Positions 11,599-23,254 of a DNA stretch of 64,000 nucleotides are shown here, in pieces. The stretch is from positions 8,801,892 to 8,865,891 of the forward strand of contig NC_080734.1 of NCBI RefSeq assembly GCF_019097595.1, written 5' to 3'. A model generated the notes under the pieces. That model saw only the letters and a list, made by a program, of their open reading frames with translations, had not been told where the DNA came from and made no database searches. Made by a program: the position numbers and the translations under genes. This DNA is from Hemibagrus wyckioides. Taxonomy: Eukaryota; Chordata; Actinopteri; Siluriformes; Bagridae. Numbering within the stretch: position 1 is the first letter of the stretch; each line of letters opens with the position of its first letter.

Positions 11599-11928
11599 TT
11601 AAGTAAGTTTTTCTGGCAAGTCCCAGATTTCTTTTTTATCATATTTACTAAAGCATTGAATCATATTTTTGTGTTTATCTACATACCAGATCTCTGTATT
11701 CATAGGAAGGTGAAAAATCCTTTCAGGCAAAGGAAGAAGGAGACGGCTGCTGGGTCTGGTCTCATTCCTCCATGTCATTTGAAGAAACATCTGGCTCATG
11801 TCATTTCCCATCTGTTCTACCCAACCTTTTTGAGAAGGCAATATACCAGCTAGTTGGAAGACTGGTAACATTCTTGTTCCTGGGTGAAGATAAGTTTTCT
11901 TAACAAACATTGTTACTAGAAAATGCAT
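11599..11928 (-). CDS. Unrecognised 109-codon open frame, possible old exon
   Basis: An ATG at 11928 opens a 109-codon frame ending in TAA at 11599. The predicted peptide is not low-complexity and has a balanced, protein-like composition (segments such as ILPSQKGWVEQMGNDMSQMF and TEIWYVDKHKNMIQCF). I recognise no family, signal peptide or membrane span. A cttttctag-like acceptor (gcattttctag on the minus strand, AG just above about 11916) could make it a terminal exon, but the pyrimidine tract is weak. No neighbouring exon and no poly(A) signal downstream of the stop was found. A chance frame or a fragment of an unrecognised repeat is equally possible. Confidence 0.2.
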   Translation of the reverse strand: MHFLVTMFVKKTYLHPGTRMLPVFQLAGILPSQKGWVEQMGNDMSQMFLQMTWRNETRPSSRLLLPLPERIFHLPMNTEIWYVDKHKNMIQCFSKYDKKEIWDLPEKLT

Positions 11929-12576
11929 GTTTGAAGGGTTATGGCCTTACTATGAAACTTTGCTAAGAAGGTATTTAAGATCTGTAAATTCTTCTGCAAG
12001 GTTCTTCTGAAATTTCAACATACATAAAATCTAACAATGATCAGTAGCTTGATAATGAAACTAATAGGGTTGACCTAATGTATCTTATTGCAAGGTTTAT
12101 ATTACAGTATAAGGCATCATTAAATAAGCAACATACCACACACACACACACACATAAAGGAAATTTGTGATTTCTTTTAAAAAATATTGTATAATTATAG
12201 TGGACTCATGCCATCAAAACTGAAAATGGAAAACAAAACATTTAATTAAAACCAGAAAAAACTAATTTACAATTCACTCCAACTGTATTTTGCATGCACT
12301 TTATTAATCACTGCTGATGACATGTTAAGTATATGCCAGCAAAGCATGTAGGACTATATCAGCCCAAGATAGCCCAAGCCCAGAGGACAAAAAATGGACT
12401 TTGCGCCTGTTTTGGTTGTGTCCATGTTCAGCAATGAATGTCTTTTTTATGTCACACACCACAGTGGTCATTAATGGCTCATTGGCTACCACGGGCAATA
12501 TATTCATAGAAAAAAAATAAAAAAACAAAAATAGTTCATTTTTGTTCCACACAAATGTTTATATCTTTAAAATAAA

Positions 12577-12618
<42 letters not shown>

Positions 12619-12665
12619 CATTTTATTTATATAGGCACCTTTCTGGTTACCCAAGGTCGCCTTCC
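12577..12665. repeat. (AAT)n microsatellite and adjoining dispersed repeat
   Basis: AAT/ATA units run from 12577 to 12617. They are followed by gcattttatttatataggca and cctttctggttacccaaggt, a recurring fish motif of the 'tatatagcgcctttctgg' type. The microsatellite may be the repeat's own terminal array. Confidence 0.6.
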
Positions 12666-13918
12666 AGATAAAAGATAAAACAAATTAACTTTTATAAAGA
12701 TAACAATGAATAGTAAGTGATTAAAACAATATTAATGAAACAAGAAACAGTGTCAAAATTTAAGACATTTGAGTGGAGATTTGAGTGTAGCCTTACATCA
12801 TGTAGGATAAGCACTTCTGAGTAAATGGGTCTTAAGGTGAGATGTGAATTTGGATATCAAATGGTTTTATCAAACCCATTTCTGCTCTCTGGGAAGCCTC
12901 AATTACTGTGTCTAAAATGTGAAGGTGCTTTCTTCAACCATGGAAATAAATTCTGTGTAAGGTTACCCCATCTCACACTAAAAGCCAGCGAATTTATATC
13001 AGACTTTCTGCAATAAAATAATTACAAATGTCTGATAAGCCAATTAAGAACACCATTCAGGTTATTAAGGGTGAAGGGTACATAACCAATTTATGGTTTA
13101 ATCTTATCAGGCATTTCACTCTGTATAATCACCTGACACACCATCACACAGACTACAGTCTGAGCTAGAAAGAAATCAGCCCCATTCTATATATTTGTCT
13201 GTGGTGCTTGATACATTTGTAAACAGATTTGAGTGAAAAACCTTATACTGATGTCTTTATCTCATTGAAATAAAAGGGTCTAACCCTGTGAGCACATGTA
13301 CAATCACCATACCTCTACAGGAGTGTATAAACATATAGGAATGGGTCCAAATGAACTAAAAAGACTGAGGTATGGTCTGAGGAGAGATGGAGCATGAAGG
13401 GAGGAAACCGGGAAGGATACAGGATGCTCCAGTGATCAACTGATGAGGAACAAATGTCATACAAAAAAGGCTAGTGTTTATCTACGTAGATATCCCTGTG
13501 ACATTTGTGCTTCATTAACTGGAAAAACCTCGGACAATTTTTACTGTAACGCGTGTGAAAAGCCAAGAGCGCTGCTGCTGGGATAATTTACAATTCTAAT
13601 TTAGTTATAACCAATAAACACTCTAATGTATGACCTGCTTTACAGGATGCACTTTATTATCATAAAGTTTCCTGCCCTATTTTTCTGTTTTAACAAGATT
13701 CATCACAATTTATAGCAGTCAGCTGGAAAAAACCCAAAAACACAGCTGTGCAGATCTGCAGCGTTCGTGTTTTTTCTCCCGATAACAAGCGTCTTTTATC
13801 TTACAGAAACGAGGCTTTCTTTTCTTCTTGCCCTTCATCCTTGAAAAAAAGTAGAGTTTGAAAGTAGAACAGATCAATAGTACCATTTAGTATTATTATA
13901 CATGTAGTAGTAGTAATA
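12666..13918. other. Unassigned DNA
   Basis: No gene or known repeat was recognised. The small frame at 12825-13016 has no identifiable domain. Confidence 0.5.
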
Positions 13919-13948
13919 GCTGTGTGTGTGTGTGTGTGTGTGTGTGTT
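13919..13948. repeat. (TG)n microsatellite
   Basis: About 14 TG units. The minus-strand open frame through it gives HTHTHT and is not a gene. Confidence 0.95.
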
Positions 13949-15180
13949 AAAACACATTCAACCTGCTCTGAGTGTGTAGCAGTTTCTGACTGATTATATA
14001 ACGTCCTTGATTTTCTCTGCACATCATCAAATCATAAAAACACTGTTGCTTGGTAAGAGTTGGTGAAGTTGAGTGAAGTGAACAGCCTGAAGTCTTGAGA
14101 CTTCAGGAAGTCTTGAGTTTTATTTTGGTTTTCTGGTTGAGCTGATGAGAGGGTGTCAAAACTTCCCAGTTGGAGAGATAAAGCAAGCCCTAAAGCTCCG
14201 TCAAAGTCCATCTGGCTCCCGAGTCCTCGGGGTTCTACAAAAATAAATATATGTAAATATATAAACTCCAGTAACTGTAATGTGGCACAAACTCTTGACA
14301 TAGTTGTAAGCTTTACTGCGAGGTCATGCAGCAGTCTAGTGAGTCAGTCTCCTGAGTGGTGTCAGACTATGTGGATGCCTATGCTATTTGTGTTGTGCAC
14401 GTGAATTTGGCGATTTTTATTCCTTTCCTCTCCATGATAGATGCTAAAAAGCAGAGAATTTGTATGGAATTTATTTATTTTTTGCTTGATAAAATTGCTG
14501 TAGAATAGTAACAATGCCAGAGCAAGCTTTAGACCATTGAATACTATCTTTAAAGCCATAAAAGTACACCAGGTTAAATTGCACAAGAAGACAATGATGA
14601 TTGAATACATATATTAAATGTCACTGTGACACAATGTGTACATATTATTTTGGTGTGTGTGAATTATGATCCAGAGCAATGTACTCTATTTATAATCCAA
14701 ATCTTTTGTATGAGGACTTCATTTCGAAGTTACATTTGAAGCTGGACATGAATAGAATTATTTCTAAACGTGAGAATTTACACAAGAAATGTTGTATCCA
14801 TGAAAATGCAGTTCATTTGGAAAAACTTTTCTGTCTTCAGAGCATTTCTGATTTTGATTTTTCGATTGTTTATTCGTTTCACTTGCGCACACACAAATAT
14901 TGGGGGGCGTAAGAAAGTCACAATCTTCTTCATTTATTTTACAAATTGTTATTAGAAGACGGATTTTGTGCGCCGATATTTTGAAACATACTTTCAGAAA
15001 AACAACATATATTTTGACTAAAGTGCTAAACATTTTCACTACCTCACACTGGTGTAGGAATTCAACAATAAAAATGGTCAAATTTTATCCAATGATCTGC
15101 TTCCTGTAAACAAACTAGGGTTGTGGGCCAGTTTATTGAATGGTTTAGATTCATCCACTATACGATCAATGGTGCATAAA
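13949..15180. other. Unassigned AT-rich DNA
   Basis: Several overlapping small open frames occur on both strands (14032-14301, 14362-14610, 14679-15109). They conflict with each other, lack domains and are probably random. Confidence 0.5.
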
Positions 15181-15335
15181 TTTACATTTACATTTATTCA
15201 TCTAATAAACACTTTTATCCAGAGCGATGTCCAAATGGAGGAATGTCTTATTGAATTCATTTATGAAATATGAATTGTGAAAGAGTTCAGGTTAAGAGCA
15301 GCTGAAGGATTAGCATTAATGAAATTCTCTGGGAA
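15181..15335 (+). repeat. Dispersed repeat, 'acttttatccagagcg' type
   Basis: tttacatttacatttattca then aataaacacttttatccaga matches the repeat at 190-335 block by block, including the closing tctgggaatttaa-like end. It is a degenerate copy. Confidence 0.5.
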
Positions 15336-16603
15336 TTTAATATAGAAAATTCACAGAAATTAAGTTTAAAACTCTGGGCTTGTGTGGGTAAAGCTTGTGT
15401 CCTAAACACTGTATTTTCACTGAGGGAGAAAGATGAGCTACAGGTTGGGTAAATGAGCCATCTGTTCCTATTAGAGGCCTTAAATGAGCTCTATGATTAA
15501 CACATAGTGTTAAGGAAGAAGAGAGATAAGAGGCACTGATGTTACCGATCATTGATCTATTTGGTGAAATTACAGCTTGATTGTTATTTCTCCAAGTTGT
15601 TGCGTTATTTAACCTTTCTCTCGCTTACATTCATCTTGGGAATGATATTTGTTAAATCAATCTTGTAACAAAGTGCAAGTTTTAATTGAAGCAATGAGAA
15701 AGAACTGATTCAGTTAGACTAAAGTTTGGGTCTTATGTACTGATTCATTCACTTGCTAAAAGTTTCTCCTGTCATCAGTGGAGAGAAAGCACTGCTATCC
15801 GTCACCTTCACCCACTATTAGCAGATATTTCATTAGAACCTTGAGGTCTGAAAAGTGCCATAGACAGTCAGTATCTATTTTATGTGTCCATTCAATATAG
15901 CAATATTGCGACACATCAAGGCTGTCTGAAATCCTAAAAGGGTTGTCTATTAAAGTCTTTACAGAAAACAAGTAACCATTTAATATGTTTTTGTGCTAAA
16001 TTATAGCTTTGTTTGATAAATTTGATACTGAAGGATATTGTTTGAATCTCAAATCTCAAATAAGCCTAATTTTTCACAGGCTTATAACCACTTATTGTAT
16101 AAAATTATATACAGATATATGTGGTGAAATGTGACTCATTTGGGATTTCCAAGAAAAAAATTCATAGTTTTTTTATGATCTATCCACGTGTCCTACATGT
16201 GAAATAATAATATATTGAATAAATCATATCTAAAAAGCACATTAGAAAATTTAGTGAAGTTCATGTGAGTTTTCAGAAAGGGAAGGTTTTACATTTGGGG
16301 AACTTCCTGTCTGCATCTACAACGTGTCTCAAAAGTCTCCACACATAAAGGAAATGAAGACTTATTCCCAGCAAAATGTAACGTAGTTTACAAAACATCT
16401 TCTCAATGTTCACCATTTTTTTTTTGTAAACACACACAGAGTTGTATTTCTTAATTTCGCCTCTCGGTTTGTTGACTGTATCGTGTGTGTTGAGCTTTCT
16501 GACCCAGCCATGAGGATAATTTCAATATGTTTTTGTTCTATGTTTTCAAAGGCATTCTTAAAGGATATAAAAAAATTGTAATTACATTTATGTTAATATT
16601 TAT
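15336..16603. other. Unassigned DNA
   Basis: Nothing was recognised apart from short poly-A/T runs. A retroposon-like motif, gtctcaaaagtctccacaca, appears at 16326 but could not be extended. Confidence 0.5.
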
Positions 16604-16886
16604 GAGGGCACAATGGCTTAGTGGATAATGGATAAATGTTTGCCTTGCATCTCCAGGGTTGGGGTTTGATTTCATGCTTCGGGGATTTCCTCTGGGTACT
16701 CCAGCTTCCTGCCCAAAAACTTGCTGTAGGCTGATTGGCATCTCTAAATGGTCTATAGTGTGTGAATGGATGTGTGAGAGTGTGTAGCACCCCATCCAGG
16801 GTGTCTTGTGCCTCAAGACCCATTGGAAAGACTAGAGCTTCCCTGTGATCCTGTGTATGATAAGTGCTAGAGAAAATGGATGGATT
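16604..16886 (+). mobile_element. SINE-like repeat with ATGG tail (family R)
   Basis: The blocks follow the family order: gagggcacaatggcttagtgg head, catctccagggttgggg, ggggatttcctctgggtact, gtgtgaatggatgtgtgag, cccatccagggtgtct, and the tail gagaaaatggatgg. It is a well-preserved plus-strand copy. The two minus-strand open frames over it are shadows. Confidence 0.65.
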
Positions 16887-16985
16887 TACATTTATATTTA
16901 TTTAAATGTACTGGATTTGGCAGATGACTTTATCCTGAGCAATTGACAGAATTGCTTAGAAGTCTCTTAATAAATACATCCGTAT
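16887..16985 (+). repeat. Dispersed repeat, 'tttggcagatgactttatcc' type
   Basis: This is a short copy of the family at 190-335, directly downstream of the family R tail. The motif ggcagatgactttatcctga and the closing cttaataaatacatc match the order of that family. Confidence 0.5.
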
Positions 16986-17559
16986 GAAAAAGTTTGGAGA
17001 ACCTTTTGCTGTATAGAGAATTTTAAGACTCCATGTAGTAGAATTTTTTTACTTCTCTTAAAAATGTGTTAACTGATTTCACCGTAACATTGTGTATAGC
17101 AGCACAATCTCTCCTGCTAATTAACACCCAGCTCAAAAGAGTGTCTTGCTTACCTTCAGCAGTAATTAACCTCTCTCTCCTGCTTTGTTGTTGTTGGTTT
17201 TTTTCTATCCATCTTCTGATGCTATTCACAAAATCAATCTAGTAGTAAGCTGAGAGTTATAATTGAATCAGATGCAATATTAAGGTGAAGCAACAGGGAG
17301 GAACGGCTTAATTTAGATTAAGTTGAAGATCTTAGTGGATCCTCAGTTCTTATTTAATAGTAGATGTAATAGTGATGTAGTGGCTGAGAGAAAAGGAATT
17401 AAAATCGTGAGGAATGTGCTATACTCCCAGTGGTTGGTATAAATGAGCTATAAACTCCCACAACCTCTAAATCACATTCTTAGGGATTTAAAGACAAAAT
17501 TCAGCAATGGAAGGTTTCATTTTTTGGCATACAGTGTATCATTTGCACTTGGGTGGATT

Positions 17560-17620
17560 AATAAAAATAATAATAAATAAATAAATAAATAAGTACTACC
17601 ACTTCTACTACTACTACTAC

Positions 17621-17688
<68 letters not shown>
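17560..17688. repeat. Compound (AAAT)n-(CTA)n-(TTA)n microsatellite
   Basis: AATA units at 17560-17592, CTA units at 17603-17620, then a TTA run from 17621 to 17688. Three adjacent motifs with single-base conversions suggest stepwise evolution of one locus. Confidence 0.9.
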
Positions 17689-17689
<1 letters not shown>

Positions 17690-17929
17690 TCTAATGAGCA
17701 GCTAAAATGTTAAGAATAAAAGCAGCCTCATGGTAAACTATAGCTGAGAAAAGAAGAAATTTTGTTTTTCTAACATTATGGTGTAGAAAAAACAGTATAT
17801 CTTACATTCAAGAGGCTTAAAAATGTAATAAATGTGTTATTACATATTGAGAGAGACTAGTGACGATGTGGGCATGGTTGAATTATGACCTACAGAATGG
17901 TCCAGTGAAATAACTATATAGTACCATAT

Positions 17930-18016
17930 ACACTCCAAGTTCTCAGTGACCCTATGTAGGATAAGCAGTATGGAATATGGATGAATAGATAGAAGGATGG
18001 ATGGATGAATATTTCA
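17930..18016 (+). repeat. Family R 3'-end fragment
   Basis: gtgaccctatgtaggataag followed by a degenerate ATGG/GATA tail (17985-18010) matches the last 80 bp of the repeat at 16604-16886. Confidence 0.45.
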
Positions 18017-18469
18017 TTACCGGAATAAATTTCCCAGCCTGTCTAAAGTGATACCAAGCAGAATATTAAGAACATTTATATAAACAGAAATCTGAAACAG
18101 TGATGTCCTGGCTATGGTTTCCCAACCAGCTAATGAGATGTGAAAGCCATGCTGACAATTTATTGATAAAAAAGGTCAGCAAACTATTTACACAGTGCAG
18201 CTGCTATCATGCATCAACCAATCACAGCTGATATTTATTTATTAATCATGCGGTCGTGTGTAGCACTGGGGTAGACCACATACTTACACTAAGGTTAGGT
18301 TTTAAATGTTTGTCTCAGCTGTGATGGGAATAGTCGCGTAGTTTAATAGCTAGAATGATAAAACCTGTAGATGTACATGTACTGTATAGAGGAATCATCT
18401 ATCACACTTTAAACAGTCTGATGATGAACTCATGATCTATATTTCTCTATCTGATAAAAAGATATAATC
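18017..18469. other. Unassigned DNA
   Basis: No gene or repeat was recognised upstream of the pentamer array. Confidence 0.5.
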
Positions 18470-19168
18470 TGTTCTTCTCTTCTCTTCTCTTCTCTTCTCT
18501 TCTCTTCTCTTCTCTTCTCTTCTCTTCTCTTCTCTTCTCTTCTCTTCTGTTTCATTTCCTTTAATTTAATTTCCTTCATTGCTTCATATTGTATGTATTC
18601 CTTCCCTTTTTTAAAAAAAAATAATTTTCTCTTCTCTTCTCTTCTCTTCTCTTCTCTTCTCTTCTCTTCTCTTCTCTTCTCTTCTCTTCTCTTCTTTTTC
18701 ATTTCCTTTAATTTAATTTCCTTCATTGCTTCATATTGTATGTATGCCTTCCCTTTTTAAAAAAAAATAATTTTCTCTTCTCTTCTCTTCTCTTCTCTTC
18801 TCTTCTCTTCTCTTCTCTTCTCTAGTTTGTTTTCCTCTAGTGTCTTCTTTTGTCTACTTTCATGTACAGTGCAATCTATTGTACTTCCCTTATTTTCTTT
18901 TTTTCTTCTCTTCTCTTCTCTTCTCTTCTCTTCTCTTCTCTTCTCTTCTCTTCTCTTCTCTTCTCTTCTCTTCTCTTCTCTTCTCTTTCATTTCCTTTCA
19001 TTTAATTTCCTTCATTGCTTCATATTGTATGTATGCTTTCCCTTTTTAAAAAAAAAAAAATTTCTCTCCTCTCCTCTCCTCTTCTCTCCTCTCCTCTCCT
19101 CTCCTCTCCTCTCCTCTCCTCTCCTCTCCTCTCCTCTCCTCTCCTCTTCTCTTCTCTTCTCTTCTTTT
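18470..19168. repeat. Higher-order TTCTC satellite-like array
   Basis: Five blocks of pentamer (TCTCT/TTCTC, the last mainly CTCCT) lie at 18470-18548, 18627-18695, 18771-18822, 18904-18986 and 19063-19166. They are separated by about 80-bp spacers. Three spacers (starting near 18548, 18695 and 18985) are almost identical: tttcatttccttt, aatttccttcattgcttcat, attgtatgtatg, then an A-run. The spacer at 18822-18903 is different. The composite unit is therefore about 147 bp. The 98-125-codon open frames here ([17 protein letters not shown]) are repeat translations. Confidence 0.95.
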
Positions 19169-19556
19169 CAGCTGTTCAGCAGAGTGCACATACTCAAGCA
19201 TTAAGGCTCAGACACTAACAAGCCTTGAGTTTTAATGCTTCCATATGCACAGAATTATGCTGCATATGGTGAGTGTGTTAGCGTAATGCCTCTGCATTTT
19301 AATGCTTGCTGATTGGCTGTAAATAAACCGGAGTGAAAGAGGCAGCCACATCAGACACAGCTAAAAGTGAATGTGATAATGGTGGTGTGGGAGATGATTC
19401 TAGTGTTTAGTTGTGAAACGACGAGAGGGAGACAGAGAGACAGACAAAGAGAGAGTGCTAAATCGTGGGTTTGGGGTGGGATGTGGAAGTTCATGCGGGT
19501 GAGTATGTGTGTGTGCACGTGTATGGAAGAGAGAGCTCATGTGTGCTTATGGGTGT

Positions 19557-19557
19557 C

Positions 19558-19591
<34 letters not shown>
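19557..19591. repeat. (GT)n microsatellite
   Basis: GT units, within a wider G/T-rich stretch from 19500. Confidence 0.9.
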
Positions 19592-19818
19592 CATTCACTG
19601 AGACAAAGAGCTTATTGAACCATGGCAGACGTTTGCTCTGTTGCTTTTAGCCATTTTAAAAGCCATGTTTCAGTGTGGCTACTCTGCTAATGACATTACT
19701 GTAGCCAACACACACACACACAATCCGTTTAGTGGTTTTTATCATTAATCTTGACCCTAACCATTTAGAGCCACCTCGCTTTGTGTACAAGACAGACATA
19801 TGGATGGTAGGTGGAAAC

Positions 19819-19907
<89 letters not shown>

Positions 19908-19908
19908 G
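19819..19908. repeat. (AGAT)n microsatellite
   Basis: About 21 AGAT units in an unbroken run. The SIYLSIYL frame is an artefact. A short CA run sits at 19709-19722. Confidence 0.95.
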
Positions 19909-20139
19909 AGATACTGTATTTGGCACACTGTTAAAAAAAAGTTGTCGTGCTGCTGTTCAATAAATCAGTAAGTTATTTATAATGTGCACTCGTCCTTGAC
20001 ATGGGTTGTTCAGAGGGCTAATCCTCTGCCACTAAAAATCAATTAACGGCTATTAAAACACTAAAATGTCTGTGTTGAGAATTTTACATTATTGGTAAAC
20101 ACAGCACACACAGCCTAAATGAGAAATAATACAATTATA

Positions 20140-20455
20140 TCCATCCTGCATATCCTTCACAGGGTGACTGGGGACATGGAGTTTCTCCCAGGGGACTTGG
20201 GGCATGAGGCAGAGGATCACAGACAGGATGGCAATCCATCACAGGGCACAATCATACACACTTGGGCCAATTTAGAGATGACAGTCAGCTTACAACACAT
20301 CTTTGGACTGACAGAGGAAATCAGAGTACTTGGAGGACACCCCTGAAGCACAGGGGGAACATGCAAACACGTACAAATGGAGGAGATGGCAATCAAACCT
20401 CCAAATTTGAAGGTGAGCAACAAACACATTAACCACTAAAACACTGTGCTCCATG
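20140..20455 (-). mobile_element. SINE-like repeat (family R), minus strand
   Basis: Read on the minus strand, the blocks match the plus-strand copies at 8663 and 16604. The plus-strand signature includes ccatcctgcatatccttcac, caatccatcacagggcacaa, catctttggactgacagagg, gggggaacatgcaaac and taaccactaaaacactgtgc. It is near full length and diverged. The open frames 20119-20429 are repeat translations. Confidence 0.65.
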
Positions 20456-20560
20456 AAAAACTGCATTCAGAAACAAAGGGATATATCCTTTATTGTATAT
20501 ATATAAATATATTGCAGTACACTGGGATTTCTTTCTTCACATATCCCAGAGTGAAAAGAT

Positions 20561-20731
20561 CTGGGGTCAGGACACAGGGTCGGATTTGGTGCAGCACCTG
20601 GAGCGCTTGAGGATTAAGAGACTCACACAAGAACTCAAAAGTGGCAGCTTGGTAGTGCTGGGAATTGACCTCTAAACTTTTCAATCAATAACCCAGAACC
20701 TTAACCACTGAACCCACAACTCTATGAAACA
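20561..20731 (-). mobile_element. tRNA-derived SINE, minus strand
   Basis: The reverse complement begins tgggttcagtggttaaggtt, an A-box-like head, then has gaggtcaattcccagca (degenerate B box) and ctaccaagctgcca, with ctgaccccag at the end. This parallels the SINE at 6861-7030. The 60-64-codon frames over it are repeat translations. Confidence 0.65.
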
Positions 20732-21079
20732 TTTCAAACTTATAGCAGAATAATCTCATAAAATGTTAAACTCCACATATAAAGAGGAGGTTGTGTTGGG
20801 TGAATCTTTTTTTTTTTTTTTTTTCCCACACAGAACGCCACAAGCATTTCATCACATTATTTCCAATCTGTTTTGCATAATATTGAGTTCTTTTCTAAAT
20901 GTTGATGGTCAGACTGTGGACGATTGTCTTGAAATCTAATCAATCTGAATTTTTTAAGGCTGAGCGAAAAAAAAAAGGTTTTTGAGATCAAGCAAGTGAA
21001 AGTTTTAGTTAATGTTGAATGGAATAATTTTACTCAGTGGTAGGATTAGACACAAAGCAAAAACATATAGCAACAGAAG

Positions 21080-21270
21080 ATGTCAGGACTACATTACCCA
21101 ACAGCCCTTGCAAAGCCTGCATCACTTGAGTCGCTTTTATTTAACTTCTGCTGTTGGAGGCATGTTATTTAATGTTCTTGTTTTTCTAGTTCATGTCCTT
21201 ATTGATTGTTTTGTTTTATTAAACCATATCTGGACTTGCATCCACCTTTAACTCCAATCCCTGACACCAA
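21080..21270 (+). repeat. Possible LTR-like or retroposon remnant
   Basis: The segment aggactacattacccaaca...tgttttattaaacc...tggacttgcatccacc resembles the end region of fish LTR retrotransposons, with a TTATTAAA-like poly(A) signal. No coding region, primer-binding site or second LTR was found. The 79-codon frame 21012-21251 is not recognisable. Confidence 0.25.
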
Positions 21271-21689
21271 GTTGTAGCTAAGCTATGCTACATACTACCA
21301 ATTCAATGAGACGAGTACTAATTGGTATGTAAACTTTATTTCATTACATTTGAAGGTGAGGAATGAGTGGATGAACTCAATGAGAAGTCAACTTGCATAT
21401 GATTAGGATTGATAAATATAGACTAGAATATTTTGCCCAATGTACTATATATTATTTTATTACAGTAGTAATAAACAAAATGCATAAAAATCCTATGCTA
21501 ACAGAGACATTTGTCTAAAACGTAACTTTTTATTCGGATAAAATAGTTTTATGGGTGGAGAAATCAGTAACATGAACACATTTCCTGTTTGAATTGTTAA
21601 TGGACCATGGAAGTTCTCATAGTGTAAAGTCTCATTTAAGTAAGCTGTAAAGGCTAATTATCTCTTGCTAATACAGTTGATTTGTAGAA

Positions 21690-22085
21690 TTTTGGCACAG
21701 AGGGCAGCATTGCTTCCTCCAGACTTTGTTTAGAGTCTCTGTGAAGTCTCTGCACATGCTCTCCCCATGTCCATAAGGGTTTTTTCTTCCAGGTTCTCCA
21801 GGTTCCTCATACTGGGGTTAGTCTAAATGAGTCTGAATAAGTGTGTGAATGTCTATGCCAAGGGTGTCCAATCTTATCCACAAAGGCCTGGTGTGGGTGC
21901 AGGTTTTCATTCTAATCAAGATGTACCTAATACCAGACTAGGGTGTAGCATCTGCTTGGTCGGTATGAAAACCTGCACACACACTGGCCCTTCCTGGATA
22001 AGATTGGACACCCCTGGTCTATGCGATGCCCTTAAAGGCACTGGTGCCACATTCTAGTATTCACAACCAGGACAAACTCCTGACC
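21690..22085 (+). repeat. Family R-like repeat interrupted by a hAT miniature element
   Basis: Flanking halves at 21700-21850 (cctccagactttg, ctccaggttcctcat, gtctgaataagtgtgtgaat) and 22017-22085 (gatgcccttaaaggcac, gaccaggaaaaagc) read as one degenerate repeat once the insertion at 21859-22016 is removed. This establishes relative age: the host repeat came first. Confidence 0.45.
21859..22016. mobile_element. hAT-type MITE with perfect 8-bp target duplication
   Basis: The element is 158 bp. Its left end, caagggtgtccaatcttatc, is the inverse of its right end, gataagattggacacccctg, with one mismatch. It is flanked on both sides by the identical 8-mer gtctatgc (21851-21858 and 22017-22024), the target duplication length used by hAT transposases. 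It carries no coding capacity, so it must have been moved in trans. Decayed halves of a related copy lie at 85-185 and 539-637. Confidence 0.88.
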
Positions 22086-23254
22086 AGGAAAAAGCTGAAT
22101 GAACGAATAACCGTATTATTCATGAGTGCCCTTTAGAAATTCTTGATCATCTTCTAATCAGACTAACAGTGGGAGACTTTTCACATTGGCACCATGCACC
22201 AGGGTTCTTCTAAATCTACGCATTACTCAAGTTTCGCCCAGTAGCTTGCATGATAAAAGCATTTTCAGCAAAACTAGAGAACTAGCATGAGGATATGTGA
22301 TTGATAAAGTCTCGTCATCTATGTAAGTCCTCTAAATGCTGTAAATATGAATGAGCTCCATGCTACATTAATGCTATCTATTCATATTCTGAAAATAACA
22401 ACAACAAAAAAATACTGCCATTAAGCCAGAAACAAAAAAAGTGATGTTTTTTTATATTTAGATTGCTGGTTATTAAGCTGCTTTCAGCTAGCTGGCAATT
22501 ACTGAGGGAATGATGGCTCTCTAAGAACAGACAAAGAATTTCCATGCTAATTAACATGCGAGTGTAATGGACGCTCTCTTAATGCATTAAACACCTTTTT
22601 ATAGCTCTTTTCAGTAACTGCTTTAACATGGTCGGGGTCGCTATGGTTTAAATGGCTAATTTCGGGAGATGGAACCAATTAAGTTCCTCAGAAAATATAG
22701 CAAATGTGTACAAAGAAAAGTAATGAGTGCAGAAAGAGAAGGTAGGTCAGAATTTGTATGGGAAAGAGAATAAAAATGAAGTGTCAGGAGCGTCAGACAG
22801 GTGATGTGAGTAATAGGAATCGGGGAAGGTGTTTGGGAGCAATCCATAACATTATCATGACAGCTTTACATGTTATAACAGCATGCTATGAGTAGAAAGA
22901 AAATTTCTCGAGACTCTATGTAAAAAATGAGAAATTTTACTTTAATTGACTGACAGCTCTGGTATTAGCGACCCCCCTACTGAAAGCGAAAGTGGTTTAG
23001 TCTTGTAGGCGAGCGCTGTCAGTCAAATGCAGCTTTTAGTGTGTAAATGAGTCACAGGCAACAAAACATGGAGCTTAAATCAGGAACAAAACTGAAATGA
23101 ATGGAGAACGAAAAAACAAAGGAAACTGAAGGAAGGGAGATAACTTCTGACTATATTTTTAGTCAAAGGTGAGCCCATGTCAAGCAACTTGTAGTGTAAC
23201 TGTTCTGATCCCTTTGAATCACATAAATAGTTTGATTTTGACCTTCATAATATA
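22086..23254. other. Unassigned DNA
   Basis: No gene or known repeat was recognised. The stretch 22540-22680 is relatively complex in sequence and could be conserved non-coding DNA, but nothing in the sequence proves it. Confidence 0.45.

Noticed and set aside
18430..19218. Open frames rich in [10 protein letters not shown] or SSLLFSS on either strand
   Set aside because: They are translations of TTCTC pentamers. A 5-bp unit reads openly in all frames if it contains no stop.
21080..21270. Solo LTR of an endogenous retroelement
   Set aside because: Only a faint resemblance to LTR ends; no TG...CA borders, target duplication or internal sequence. Kept as a low-confidence repeat only.
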